A stretch of DNA of 17,982 nucleotides from Candidatus Moraniibacteriota bacterium (lineage in GTDB: Bacteria > Patescibacteriota > Minisyncoccia > CAIUEV01): assembly GCA_016867255.1 (NCBI GenBank), contig VGKB01000012.1:1-17982 (forward strand), given 5' to 3'. The notes below the pieces were generated by a model that saw only the letters and a program-made list of their open reading frames with translations, made no database searches and was not told the origin of the DNA. The translations under genes were made by a program, and so were the position numbers. This document shows, in pieces, positions 1 through 6,536 of the stretch. Positions within the stretch are counted from its first letter, which is position 1. Each line of letters begins with the position of its first letter.

Positions 1-14
1 ACATTGCCTTTCAT
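1..14 (-). CDS. 5' end of a minus-strand gene leaving the window
   Basis: Read on the minus strand, an AGAGGTG ribosome-binding site (27-21) lies 6 nt upstream of an ATG at 14, followed by codons for Met-Lys-Gly-Asn. This is one of the few strong Shine-Dalgarno sites here, so a real gene probably begins and runs off the left edge. The product cannot be told from four residues. Confidence 0.4.
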
Positions 15-48
15 CTTCATCACCTCTGTTTGTTTGAAGTTCTTATCT

Positions 49-77
49 TAAATAACACGTTAGTAGAAAAAAGTAAA
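49..77 (-). promoter_or_regulatory. Possible promoter for the left-edge gene
   Basis: On the minus strand a TTTACT (-35-like, 77-72) and TATTTA (-10-like, 54-49) are separated by 17 nt, ending about 20 nt before the Shine-Dalgarno site of the left-edge gene. Consensus match only; AT-rich DNA yields chance matches. Confidence 0.3.
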
Positions 78-84
78 GCGAAAA

Positions 85-114
85 TTGACTTTTTCCTGAT
101 TTTGTGGGTATATT
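85..114 (+). promoter_or_regulatory. Possible rightward promoter
   Basis: TTGACT (85-90) and TATATT (109-114) are 18 nt apart. No plus-strand gene follows within 300 bp, so the target is unknown. Between 115 and 296 I see only short direct repeats (gattctttt twice, tgtagaac twice) and no gene. Confidence 0.25.
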
Positions 115-296
115 GGAGTAATTTAGCCGGTTAACCTTTTCTTATGGACTAAACTAGCAAGAAACGACCAGGCTCTTTTTGATTCTTTTCAGATCTCTGG
201 CAGAACCCTTGTAGAACCAATTAGGATTCTTTTGACTTTGTAGAACGTAAAAATAGTACATGGTTTTTTAGAAAAACGTGACCAACCGAGTGGCTG

Positions 297-322
297 GCCA
301 CGTCGTTCGCGAACGACGTGGC
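297..322. repeat. 26-bp perfect palindrome
   Basis: Two 13-nt arms are exact reverse complements around a central TTCGCGAA, with CCAC/GTGG near the outer ends. The same plan (CCAC, variable bases, a (G)TTCGC-type arm, mirrored) recurs in the hairpins at 2910-2943 and 3630-3663, so this is probably a compact member of the same palindrome family. Confidence 0.6.
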
Positions 323-351
323 TGGAGTGGTAGGATTCTAACCTCTCCCTG

Positions 352-380
352 CCCGTCCGTAGCTTCCGAGCGCAGGCGGG
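352..380 (-). repeat. REP-like element, relative of the insert in the tRNA-fMet array
   Basis: This 29-nt segment starts CCCGTCCG and ends CGCAGGCGGG. The reverse complement of the 32-nt insert repeated at 8840-9007 has the same two ends with a slightly longer middle. It therefore belongs to a dispersed palindromic family. It lies just 3' of tRNA-Gln, as the other copies lie just 3' of tRNA-fMet. Confidence 0.6.
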
Positions 381-406
381 GGTCGCTCGATAAAAAAAGT
401 TGTCAG

Positions 407-478
407 CTGGGGAAGAGGGATTCGAACCCCCGAATCACGGGACCAGAACCCGTTGCCTTACCACTTGGCTATTCCCCA
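407..478 (-). tRNA. tRNA-Gln (anticodon CTG)
   Basis: On the minus strand a 72-nt cloverleaf forms: acceptor TGGGGAA/TTCCCCA, D-arm GCC/GGC, anticodon stem ACGGG/CCCGT around loop TTCTGGT (anticodon CTG at 446-444), T-arm with loop TTCGAAT, discriminator G at 407. CCA is not encoded (CTGAC follows). A run of seven T follows closely on the transcript side (398-392) and may help termination. Confidence 0.93.
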
Positions 479-743
479 AATTCTCTCTTAAGTAATTTTC
501 GAGCTTATCTTTTAACACCTCCCTGCCGTAACCTGTTTTAAAAAAGTTTTCGGCTTTCAAAGCATCTTTCTTATTCAGAAATACTTCATAAAATACCAAT
601 TTAAATGGGCCATTTTTACTCGAATATTTCCCACCCTTCTTTCTATTATGTTCTAAAAATCTCTTTTTTAGATTAACTGTACTTCCCACGTAAAACCTTT
701 TGTTCTTTAAACTTTCTAACACGTATGCATAATACATTAACAT
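435..743 (-). CDS. GIY-YIG domain nuclease-like protein
   Basis: A 102-residue protein. Residues 4-32 carry the GIY-YIG signature: YAYVLES, then FYVGST, then LKKRFLEHN, followed by a helix with an acidic residue near AENFFK. Small one-domain proteins of this type (UPF0213/YhbQ-like) are usually about 80-100 residues and are predicted DNA nucleases of unclear role. The start is ATG at 743 or an in-frame ATG at 737; neither has a clear ribosome-binding site. The frame has no stop before the downstream tRNA-Gln, so the last ~15 codons (LGNSQVVRQRVLVP) are read from the 5' half of the tRNA gene on the same strand. The domain seems complete before that, so the tail is probably incidental. Confidence 0.82.
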   Translation of the reverse strand: MLMYYAYVLESLKNKRFYVGSTVNLKKRFLEHNRKKGGKYSSKNGPFKLVFYEVFLNKKDALKAENFFKTGYGREVLKDKLENYLRENLGNSQVVRQRVLVP

Positions 744-763
744 TTTTTAATTACCGTTGCCCC

Positions 764-830
764 GCCTCTTCGGCAGGTCGCCGATGAGGTGCCTTACCGC
801 CTGCCTCTTCGGCAGGTCGCCGGTGAGGCG
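764..830. repeat. Two tandem 28-bp REP-like palindromic units
   Basis: Units at 764-791 and 803-830 (39-bp period) share GCCTCTTCGGCAGGTCGCCG and TGAGG and differ at only two positions, both transitions. Each can fold through inverted arms (CTGCC...GGCAG, CGCC...GGCG). A related unit with GCCGGTGAGGC lies at 7840-7879. The rest of the spacer (831-946) holds a short direct repeat of CCATTATT and nothing else recognisable. Confidence 0.6.
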
Positions 831-973
831 ACTTGGCCACACTCCACTACCCCGCCATTATTGCCCATTATTACGCTAAAATCAAATACAAAGTATTTCT
901 CTTTTGAGTTTACAAATGTTAGAGTAATGAAAGAAATCAACGAAAATTGGCATCTAGAAATTTAAAGCTTCCT

Positions 974-1999
974 ATGGAAAAATCATCAATGTTCAAGTGG
1001 GCTAACCAAATCATCAATAAAACTGGCTTCAAAAACCCCAAAAAGATTTACCAAGCTTCCTCAGGCAATCCACATAATCTGCGAAATATTATTTATCAAG
1101 GCACGTACAGGGATATCCCAGCCGTGCTGAAAATTTGCGACCACCTGGAAAACTACGGGATAAGGGAAGGAGAATCTTTATTCTTCTTCAACCAAAACAA
1201 TCGCAGCAAAAAATTAATCGCTCCGGAACTATACAAACACAAACAGCTGTCCTTCTGGCGCGAATGGTTTATCATGGAAAAACTGCCAGCTGATGGGCGT
1301 TTTCTCTCGGAACCCGAAATTTCAAAACCTTTAACTCAAGAAGAGAGAAGGGAGTTTCTGGAAGTTTATCTTGAGTACAAAAAATATTTTCCCCGAAAAC
1401 CTTGGCGACCACTGCTATTGGCTGAAAAATTGCCCGCTCATGAGTTTCATTTAACGAGGATTCGCCGCTGGTTTGAAATGGCTAGTGATAAAGAAATAGA
1501 ATCAGAATTAGGAGGGAAAAAGTCTTTTTTAAGCGCCGAACTTTTTCTACCTTTATACTTGACAGCGCTTGCACTTATCCGAAAAGAGTTCAAAATCCGC
1601 CCAAAATCTTGGTCTCACGGCCATTTCAAGCCGAAAGACATTTTCTACTCACCGCAAAAAAACGTTTATTACCTGACCGATTTTGCTCACAATTATCTCT
1701 ACCCCGAAGGATACGAGTTAGCTTTTATGGTCTGGTCGGACTGGCTGATGGGCACGGATTGGAGAATGAGCTACCCCGAGTGGCGCAAAGGCATCAACTC
1801 CTGGATAAAAGATCTTCTACCTGTCGCCGAAAAACTCAAAATAAAAAATCCTCGCCAATTGCTAAGGGTTAGCTTGATTGAAAGAACCCTCGGCGCGATC
1901 CTGGCCGACGTAATCGCTTCAGGCCGTCCCAGTAAAGAAAAACGGGCTCGGTTAAATCTGCTTATCCATTTTCTAAAAGATTTGATAAAAAATAAATAA
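974..1999 (+). CDS. Divergent kinase-fold (aminoglycoside phosphotransferase-like) protein
   Basis: About 341 residues from ATG 974; a TTG at 947 would add nine residues, and neither start has a ribosome-binding site. The layout suggests the APH/choline-kinase-like fold. Numbering from 947: AVLKI near 59-63 could be the ATP-binding lysine strand, WFIMEKLP near 107-114 resembles a hinge, SHGHFKPKDIF at 223-233 sits where kinases have HGDxxxxN, and YYLTDFA at 241-247 matches the DFG-like metal-binding Asp. The catalytic Asp appears as His (HGH) and the usual Asn as Asp, so it may be inactive or altered. It precedes the next gene on the same strand by 66 bp. The fold assignment rests on motif spacing only. 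Confidence 0.6.
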   Translation: MEKSSMFKWANQIINKTGFKNPKKIYQASSGNPHNLRNIIYQGTYRDIPAVLKICDHLENYGIREGESLFFFNQNNRSKKLIAPELYKHKQLSFWREWFIMEKLPADGRFLSEPEISKPLTQEERREFLEVYLEYKKYFPRKPWRPLLLAEKLPAHEFHLTRIRRWFEMASDKEIESELGGKKSFLSAELFLPLYLTALALIRKEFKIRPKSWSHGHFKPKDIFYSPQKNVYYLTDFAHNYLYPEGYELAFMVWSDWLMGTDWRMSYPEWRKGINSWIKDLLPVAEKLKIKNPRQLLRVSLIERTLGAILADVIASGRPSKEKRARLNLLIHFLKDLIKNK

Positions 2000-2065
2000 C
2001 CCTTCTAATATTCTTACTTGCCCGCCCCTGGAGGGATAATTTAAGAATAGTTTCTAACAAAAAAG

Positions 2066-2848
2066 ATGCCTAAAGAAATTAATAGGAAGGTTAAACCAGT
2101 TTTTGTGTTCCCTTTTCATGATCCAACCGGACGGTACTTGAAAACCCTGTTTAAAAACCTGGGTCTGCTAAAAGAAATTTTCAGTAAAATTTGCATCAGC
2201 GCTACCCCGACTGCGGTGAAATCTAGCGGCCCTCTCCTAAAAATTCTTGAAAAAGGAGGTTGTTTAATATTGAAAAATAAAGAAGGGACTACCCTGGGCG
2301 ATTATTTTCGGGGCGCTTTAAAAATTTATTCAGCTAATCGCCTCCGAGGCCCTGTTTATTATGGTTTTATAGACAGGGTTCTTTTCGACCTGGAAACAAA
2401 GTATAAAAATAGTTTTATAGAAGACGTTTCCAAAAATTATAAAGAAGATTTGGTAATTTTTTCCCGGTCGGAAAAAGCTTGGAAATCCCATCCTAAAGAT
2501 TATTTCGCTCTGGAAAATATGGTTACTGAAACAGGTAAAGTTTTTATTAACAAGGAAGTTGATTGGACCTGGTGCGGGGCAATGTTTAAACCAAAAATTA
2601 TCAAACCTATTTTAGTCAAATCAAAGAGTCTTGATTTTTCGGTTTTGACGGAATTCATTCTAATAAATCACTGCCTGGGCGGCACTTTAAAAAGCATTGA
2701 AGTAGATTGGCTCGCCTGGGAAGATCCCTTCTGGGCCAAAAAAGATAAAACTTTCAACCCGGCGAAAAAGTTCAATAACAAAGAAAAAACTTTCCGGCTG
2801 GAATACTGCATCAACTGCTTGAAGTTGTTCCTAGATTACTTCAAATAA
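2066..2848 (+). CDS. Unrecognised 260-residue protein, possibly GT-A-like
   Basis: I do not firmly recognise this protein. It has no signal peptide and no membrane segment. A hydrophobic strand (PVFVFPFHDPTG, 11-22) opens the chain, and a second segment GPVYYGFIDRVLFDLE (95-110) has spaced acidic residues reminiscent of the metal-binding region of NDP-sugar-type glycosyltransferases. The segments DLVIFSRS (128-135), VDWTWCGAMF (165-174) and IEVDWLAWEDPFW (211-223) look like conserved core blocks. The start is ATG 2066 with only a weak AAAAAAG upstream; a GGAGGGATAA stretch at 2032 is too far away. It may form an operon with the kinase-like gene. An intrinsic terminator follows at 2910-2943. 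Confidence 0.7.
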   Translation: MPKEINRKVKPVFVFPFHDPTGRYLKTLFKNLGLLKEIFSKICISATPTAVKSSGPLLKILEKGGCLILKNKEGTTLGDYFRGALKIYSANRLRGPVYYGFIDRVLFDLETKYKNSFIEDVSKNYKEDLVIFSRSEKAWKSHPKDYFALENMVTETGKVFINKEVDWTWCGAMFKPKIIKPILVKSKSLDFSVLTEFILINHCLGGTLKSIEVDWLAWEDPFWAKKDKTFNPAKKFNNKEKTFRLEYCINCLKLFLDYFK

Positions 2849-2909
2849 AAAAGTTTCAACCGCTTAACCCTCCATATTGTTCAGGTATTTTTTACTAAAA
2901 TAAATTTTG

Positions 2910-2943
2910 TCCACTTTATTACGCGAATGCGTAAAAAGGTGGA
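2910..2943. terminator. Hairpin terminator between convergent genes
   Basis: Fifteen-nt arms (2910-2924 and 2929-2943) pair with one G-U and one mismatch around a GAAT loop. On the plus strand ATTTTTCTTTTTT follows, giving an intrinsic terminator for the 2066-2848 gene. It also lies beyond the stop of the minus-strand gene at 2954, so it may act both ways. It is nearly the twin of the hairpin at 3630-3663. Confidence 0.7.
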
Positions 2944-2953
2944 TTTTTCTTTT

Positions 2954-3619
2954 TTATATTATTTTTTTCTCCATAAAATGCTTTTGAATATTTTTCTGAT
3001 CTGTTGGATCAAGAATTTCTATTTTCATTACTGTCACAAAGGGTGATATTAAGTATTTCTGAGATAAAAGCTCGATTTCTTTTCTTGGATCGAAAGGGAA
3101 AAACCACAAAGTCCTCTGTAAGGGAAAGAATCCCAGCTTTAGTATCTCCCTTCGAAAAGCATCGGCTCCCGATTTATATTTAGTGGGAATATCAGCCGCT
3201 ATCTGCCAGTATTTCTTATCCCAATGCTTATCTTTCGAAATAGAAATGACGGGTTTTTGCAGTTTTGCAGCCCAAGTCCTTCCCTTCTTTGTCAACACAA
3301 TTTTAAAGTTCCTGTCTACCTTATACAGCTCAATATAACCTTTTTCCTTGAGATAATAAAAGGTTTTTATTATCTTCTTATTTTTTTCTTCATACTCCAG
3401 CCGCCTAATTCTCTTTATCCGATAAAATGTTTTAATGACTGATAAAAAACCTGGCATAACGGCTGTCACGGCTACTAACCCCGTTATAGCTAATATAGAG
3501 ACCAGAACCTGTGCCACGCTTTTTAATTTCTCTATTTCTTTGTCGGACATTTCAAAAACAGGCTTCTCGCTTTGTTTTTTGATCAACGACGCAAAAGAAA
3601 AATGCTGGCAATTTCTCAT
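2954..3619 (-). CDS. Membrane-anchored PaaX/Cas2-like protein
   Basis: About 221 residues from ATG 3619; a GTG at 3634 lies inside a hairpin and is less likely. Numbering from the GTG: residues 40-66 (LVSILAITGLVAVTAVM and neighbours) are a hydrophobic membrane segment; 72-125 is basic and reads like a winged helix (IIKTFYYLKEKGYIEL, then a beta-wing, then LTKKGR); 137-210 resembles the Cas2-like ferredoxin domain shared by PaaX-family regulators and Cas2 nucleases, with WQIAADIP (strand 1 including its Asp), a helix ending in LGFFPLQRTLWFFPFDP, and a final strand TVMKIEIL. No CRISPR array or other cas gene is in the window, so a DNA-binding regulator or stand-alone nuclease-like role is likelier than adaptation. 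The ligand is unknown. Confidence 0.72.
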   Translation of the reverse strand: MRNCQHFSFASLIKKQSEKPVFEMSDKEIEKLKSVAQVLVSILAITGLVAVTAVMPGFLSVIKTFYRIKRIRRLEYEEKNKKIIKTFYYLKEKGYIELYKVDRNFKIVLTKKGRTWAAKLQKPVISISKDKHWDKKYWQIAADIPTKYKSGADAFRREILKLGFFPLQRTLWFFPFDPRKEIELLSQKYLISPFVTVMKIEILDPTDQKNIQKHFMEKKII

Positions 3620-3629
3620 AAAAAATCTG

Positions 3630-3663
3630 TCCACCTCTGTTCGCGAATGCGAACTTAGGTGGA
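3630..3663 (-). terminator. Hairpin between the PKD/LTD gene and the PaaX/Cas2-like gene
   Basis: Arms 3630-3644 and 3649-3663 pair with two mismatches around GAAT. On the minus strand the hairpin is followed by ACAGATTTTTT and lies 37 nt after the stop of the gene at 3701-5302, so it can terminate that gene. It also sits about 10 nt before the ATG of the next gene, where it could act as an attenuator. Confidence 0.55.
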
Positions 3664-3700
3664 ATTTATGTTTAATTAGGAAAGAATAGTATTACCCGCC

Positions 3701-5302
3701 CTAAGAGAAGTATTTCCTTCTGACAAATTGAGCTACTGTATAAAATAATGCCCACAAAATGAGGAAAGGTAGGATTATTCGCCAGAAAAACCAACTGCCC
3801 CAAAGGAAATAAAGCCAGCGCCAAGGAGACCTTTCGGCCGGAGTTGAAGCGATAATTGGTTTATTTGCGCCCTCTTTCTCCTTTCCAATATCAACTAATT
3901 TATCCAGCTCTTCCGCGCCATTTTGAATCGTCTCGCCTTGACCGGTTTCCTCCCTGCTTATTCCGCTATTTTCCAAATCTGTATTGCCTGCCGTGAGCTT
4001 CGCCGTTCCCTTATTCTTCTCGTTTTTGCCCGCATTGCTTTTCTTTTTGTCTTTTTTATCCTCTTTTTTCTTATCTTCCAGAGCTCCACTGCTCACAACC
4101 GTTAATTGACTGCCGTTACTGTCCTCAGGAATCTGATAATTTATTGCACTAATCTCCTGCCCCTCAAGTCCGGCTAATTCCAAAATATCCGGCGAAACAC
4201 CCAACGATCCCTGCAAGTCTTCTCCTCCAACAATTTCCCCTGCGTCCGCATCTGAAACTATGTCCATGTTAACGTTCGTATTTTCGTTTTCCGGGGAAGA
4301 ATCATCAGCACTGCCGCCACCCGTGTTGTTGTCTTGGCTATTTGGGTTTATATTTCCACCACTGTCGTTATCATCGTTTGTTTCTGAGTTTGAACCACCG
4401 GCTTCAGCTTCACTATTATCATTTATGTTTTCGCTATTTTCTCCTTCCAGCTCCAGCGCCGGACAAAAGGGCTCTTCCGCTTCTTCTCCGGTCCCGCCGC
4501 TTCCCTCGCCGCCGGATACTGCTTGACTTACCACCTTGTTGCTTTCCTCCCACTCTCCCGTATCCGGATCACGGCGGTATGTTTTCCCCTCCTTTGTTGG
4601 CCCATAAATAATTTCGTTCTGCAATTCACCCGTCATTTCCAGCGGCCCGGAATAGAGTCTGATCGCGTCTCCCTCGTTATTGAGGGAAAAATCATTGTCT
4701 CCGTCGCGAAAAACGGTAACCAGCCCTCTGGGCGCAATGAGAATTTGACCACGCCTCAATCCTTCCGGGTCTGCCCCGCCGACATTGTCCGGAGTTAAGA
4801 AAAGCTCATGCGCATCATCAGTGTCGTACAATATCCAACCGCTCAAATCCACATATTCTTCCCCGCTGTTAAACAAGTTAAGCCATTCTCCCCCCGGCGC
4901 CAAAGCATTGTCCGCTCCTAGAGGGTTAGGCAAAAGCTCAACAATTTTTATCTGACCTGTTAGTTCCGGATTGCCCACATCTATCCTGCATTGTTGGCAA
5001 GATCCGGTTTCTCCTTCCCCCAAGGTCTTTAAGGTTACCGTGTAAGTTCCTGGTCTACCGTAACTGTGAGGAATGGCGCTGCCGCGGTTATCAAGAAAAT
5101 CGTTTTTCCCATCTCGGTCATTAAAGTCCCAATAAAATTCTACCCCGCTTGACCATTCACTCCCCGCGGCAAAAACTTGGAACGTCTCCCCTGCCCGCAC
5201 GCGGGAGGGACAATCAAGCTCCGGACCGCTAGCTTGGGCCTCCCAATAGCTAAACAATATAACCCCAAGACCACTCAGCAAAATAATCAATCTTTTGTTC
5301 AT
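3701..5302 (-). CDS. Secreted PKD + lamin-tail domain surface protein
   Basis: 533 residues starting at ATG 5302. Residues 1-24 are a signal peptide ending near AQA. Residues 28-110 form a PKD-like beta-sandwich (EFYWDFND, then HSYGRPGTYTVTLK). Residues 115-255 form a lamin-tail (LTD) domain: IVELLPNP, GGEWLNLFNSGEEYVDLSGW, then LNNEGDAIRLY. Residues 260-440 are low complexity, Glu/Gly/Asn/Asp rich, then Lys rich, a likely extended stalk. An aromatic membrane segment (about 495-525) and a basic tail (RRKYFS) anchor the C terminus. It is probably a surface-displayed adhesion or structural protein held by its C-terminal helix. No catalytic motif is visible. The low-complexity stretch may vary in length between strains. 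Confidence 0.82.
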   Translation of the reverse strand: MNKRLIILLSGLGVILFSYWEAQASGPELDCPSRVRAGETFQVFAAGSEWSSGVEFYWDFNDRDGKNDFLDNRGSAIPHSYGRPGTYTVTLKTLGEGETGSCQQCRIDVGNPELTGQIKIVELLPNPLGADNALAPGGEWLNLFNSGEEYVDLSGWILYDTDDAHELFLTPDNVGGADPEGLRRGQILIAPRGLVTVFRDGDNDFSLNNEGDAIRLYSGPLEMTGELQNEIIYGPTKEGKTYRRDPDTGEWEESNKVVSQAVSGGEGSGGTGEEAEEPFCPALELEGENSENINDNSEAEAGGSNSETNDDNDSGGNINPNSQDNNTGGGSADDSSPENENTNVNMDIVSDADAGEIVGGEDLQGSLGVSPDILELAGLEGQEISAINYQIPEDSNGSQLTVVSSGALEDKKKEDKKDKKKSNAGKNEKNKGTAKLTAGNTDLENSGISREETGQGETIQNGAEELDKLVDIGKEKEGANKPIIASTPAERSPWRWLYFLWGSWFFWRIILPFLILWALFYTVAQFVRRKYFS

Positions 5303-5321
5303 TTTGTTAAAGTTAATAATA

Positions 5322-5356
5322 ACTTAGTACTTAGTACTGGGAACTTAGTACTTTTT
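5322..5356. repeat. Heptad tandem repeat, five 7-bp units
   Basis: Consecutive units read ACTTAGT, ACTTAGT, ACTGGGA, ACTTAGT, ACTTTTT. The array lies 20 bp upstream of the PKD/LTD gene start. It is one of several 7-bp arrays with different words in this window (5484, 7894, 9028, 9984). Confidence 0.65.
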
Positions 5357-5359
5357 ATA

Positions 5360-5414
5360 TACCACAGTGATTATTAAATCCAGATAAAATTTTTATGAAA
5401 TCCAGCTCAGAGAT
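5360..5414 (+). repeat. 55-bp dispersed repeat, copy 1
   Basis: This segment matches 8641-8695 at 50 of 55 positions on the same strand; all five differences are transitions. The identical core runs from ATTAAATCCAG through GAAATCCAGCTCAG. No ORF or tRNA explains it. The remaining spacer to 5483 shows nothing recognisable. Confidence 0.75.
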
Positions 5415-5483
5415 AATAACTTGTGAATTGCGCGGGAAAATTCCAACGGCAAAAACTACACTCTAACAAAGGATATTTTGATC

Positions 5484-5511
5484 GCTGACTACCGACTGCC
5501 GATTACCGATT
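5484..5511. repeat. Heptad tandem repeat, four 7-bp units
   Basis: Units read GCTGACT, ACCGACT, GCCGATT, ACCGATT. The array sits immediately upstream of the possible promoter of the 5624 gene. Confidence 0.55.
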
Positions 5512-5516
5512 TTTTA

Positions 5517-5550
5517 TTGACAAAATCACATCTTGCCCGTAGGATATAAT
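5517..5550 (+). promoter_or_regulatory. Possible promoter of the LysM-like gene
   Basis: A consensus TTGACA (5517-5522) and consensus TATAAT (5545-5550) are both present, but 22 nt apart rather than about 17, so the TATAAT may act with a weaker -35. About 60 nt of leader follow, containing a CCCAT/ATGGG hairpin, before the strong ribosome-binding site AGGAGGTGA (5611-5619). Confidence 0.4.
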
Positions 5551-5623
5551 TCCAATCTTAGGAACATTAACAATTAATCGCCCCTCCCATCGCAATGGGC
5601 GGGACAAGAGAGGAGGTGACATG

Positions 5624-6382
5624 ATGGAAGAAGACAAAAAGAAGGATTCGCAAGAAATCGCGGACGAAGAAACAGAAAAATCCAATAAGAAAAAAGAGGA
5701 GGAAATGGAAGATGAAGAGCTTTTCGCCGACGAAGAAGAATTTGAAGAAGAAGGAGATACTTGGGAAAGAGCCCGGATCTGGGTTCAAGATAACCTGCGG
5801 GTTATCCTTTCGGTACTGATTGTGGCTTTGATTGCCGTAGGAATCTACAACTATTCCCGCAAACCGGCCGAAGAAGGGTCCCAGATAGACAAGCTGGTTG
5901 GAGATCAGGAAGTGGCTCTCACGGAACAGCAAGCCAATTCCAACAACAACATAGAAGTCAAGGAACAGGCCGAAAAGAAAGACCAGGTTGTGGTAAAAGA
6001 CGAAAAGACCGGAGAAACGAAGGGCGCGGAAGAGCAAGCGCCTGCTGAAAAAAAACAGCCATCAGCCCCTTCCACTACCGCCGAAAAGACCATTGAGGGC
6101 TACACCGTTACTGCCGGCAAAGGTGATGGGCTTACTCATTTGGCCCGCAGGGCTCTTCAAGAATTCCTAGTCGCCAATCCCGATGCCGCTCTTACCAAAG
6201 AGCACAAGATTTACATTGAGGACTACTTGCGAAGGCAAATCGCTCAGGGACGGATTCACCCCGGCGACACCCGAGTTTTTTCGGAATCTCTAGTGAAGGG
6301 CGCGATTGAAAAATCAAAGACTCTCAACGAAAGGCAATTGCAAAACCTCAAGAAATACAGCGCCCGAGTTGCTAACCTCTAG
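5624..6382 (+). CDS. Single-pass membrane protein with LysM-like C-terminal domain
   Basis: The site AGGAGG (5611-5616) is 7 nt from ATG 5624 and too close to ATG 5621, so 5624 is the likelier start (252 residues). Numbering from 5621: residues 1-47 are very acidic and charged, likely cytoplasmic; 60-77 (VILSVLIVALIAVGIYNY) is the only membrane helix; 80-155 is a charged, Gln/Glu/Lys-rich linker; 158-235 is a folded domain starting GYTVTAGKGDGLTHLARRAL, which resembles a divergent LysM motif (YxVxxGDxLxxIA), followed by helices. An envelope protein touching peptidoglycan is plausible. The strong ribosome-binding site, unusual here, suggests high expression. A terminator follows at 6459. Confidence 0.75.
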   Translation: MEEDKKKDSQEIADEETEKSNKKKEEEMEDEELFADEEEFEEEGDTWERARIWVQDNLRVILSVLIVALIAVGIYNYSRKPAEEGSQIDKLVGDQEVALTEQQANSNNNIEVKEQAEKKDQVVVKDEKTGETKGAEEQAPAEKKQPSAPSTTAEKTIEGYTVTAGKGDGLTHLARRALQEFLVANPDAALTKEHKIYIEDYLRRQIAQGRIHPGDTRVFSESLVKGAIEKSKTLNERQLQNLKKYSARVANL

Positions 6383-6458
6383 TGGTTAGCTTGCGAATAA
6401 TCCTAAGATGTTCATTATTTCTCAACCTCTTGTTTGTTTCAACGCAAGCAGACAGAGA

Positions 6459-6496
6459 ACAAAAGCCCCTTGAATTAATTTTCAGGGGGCTTTTGT
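6459..6496. terminator. Bidirectional intrinsic terminator
   Basis: A long stem pairs ACAAAAGCCCCTTGAA with TTTTCAGGGGGCTTTTGT around TTAA. A-rich and T-rich flanks are built into the stem, so it can terminate both the plus-strand gene ending at 6382 and the minus-strand cysteine desulfurase ending at 6531. Confidence 0.8.
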
Positions 6497-6500
6497 ATAA

Positions 6501-6536
6501 GTCCTATTCGTCTTATTTGTCCTATCCGTCCTACTT
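6501..6536. repeat. Nonamer tandem repeat, four 9-bp units
   Basis: Units read GTCCTATTC, GTCTTATTT, GTCCTATCC, GTCCTACTT. The last unit covers the stop codon of the cysteine desulfurase (TAG at 6533-6531), so the array touches the coding region. Confidence 0.65.

Noticed and set aside
278..541. 87-codon plus-strand ORF
   Set aside because: It runs through a palindrome, a REP-like element and the antisense of tRNA-Gln and is not protein-like.
2954..3619. Calling the protein Cas2
   Set aside because: The winged helix plus membrane segment and absence of cas1 or an array favour a PaaX-type relative.
4260..4611. Plus-strand ORFs opposite the PKD/LTD gene
   Set aside because: They are shadows of the low-complexity acidic linker; the Ser/Pro/Leu-rich translations arise from the reverse frames.
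5567..6037. 156-codon minus-strand hydrophobic ORF
   Set aside because: It is antisense to the acidic coding region of the LysM-like gene. Glu/Lys-rich codons read backwards give Phe/Leu/Ser, so hydrophobicity is expected by chance.
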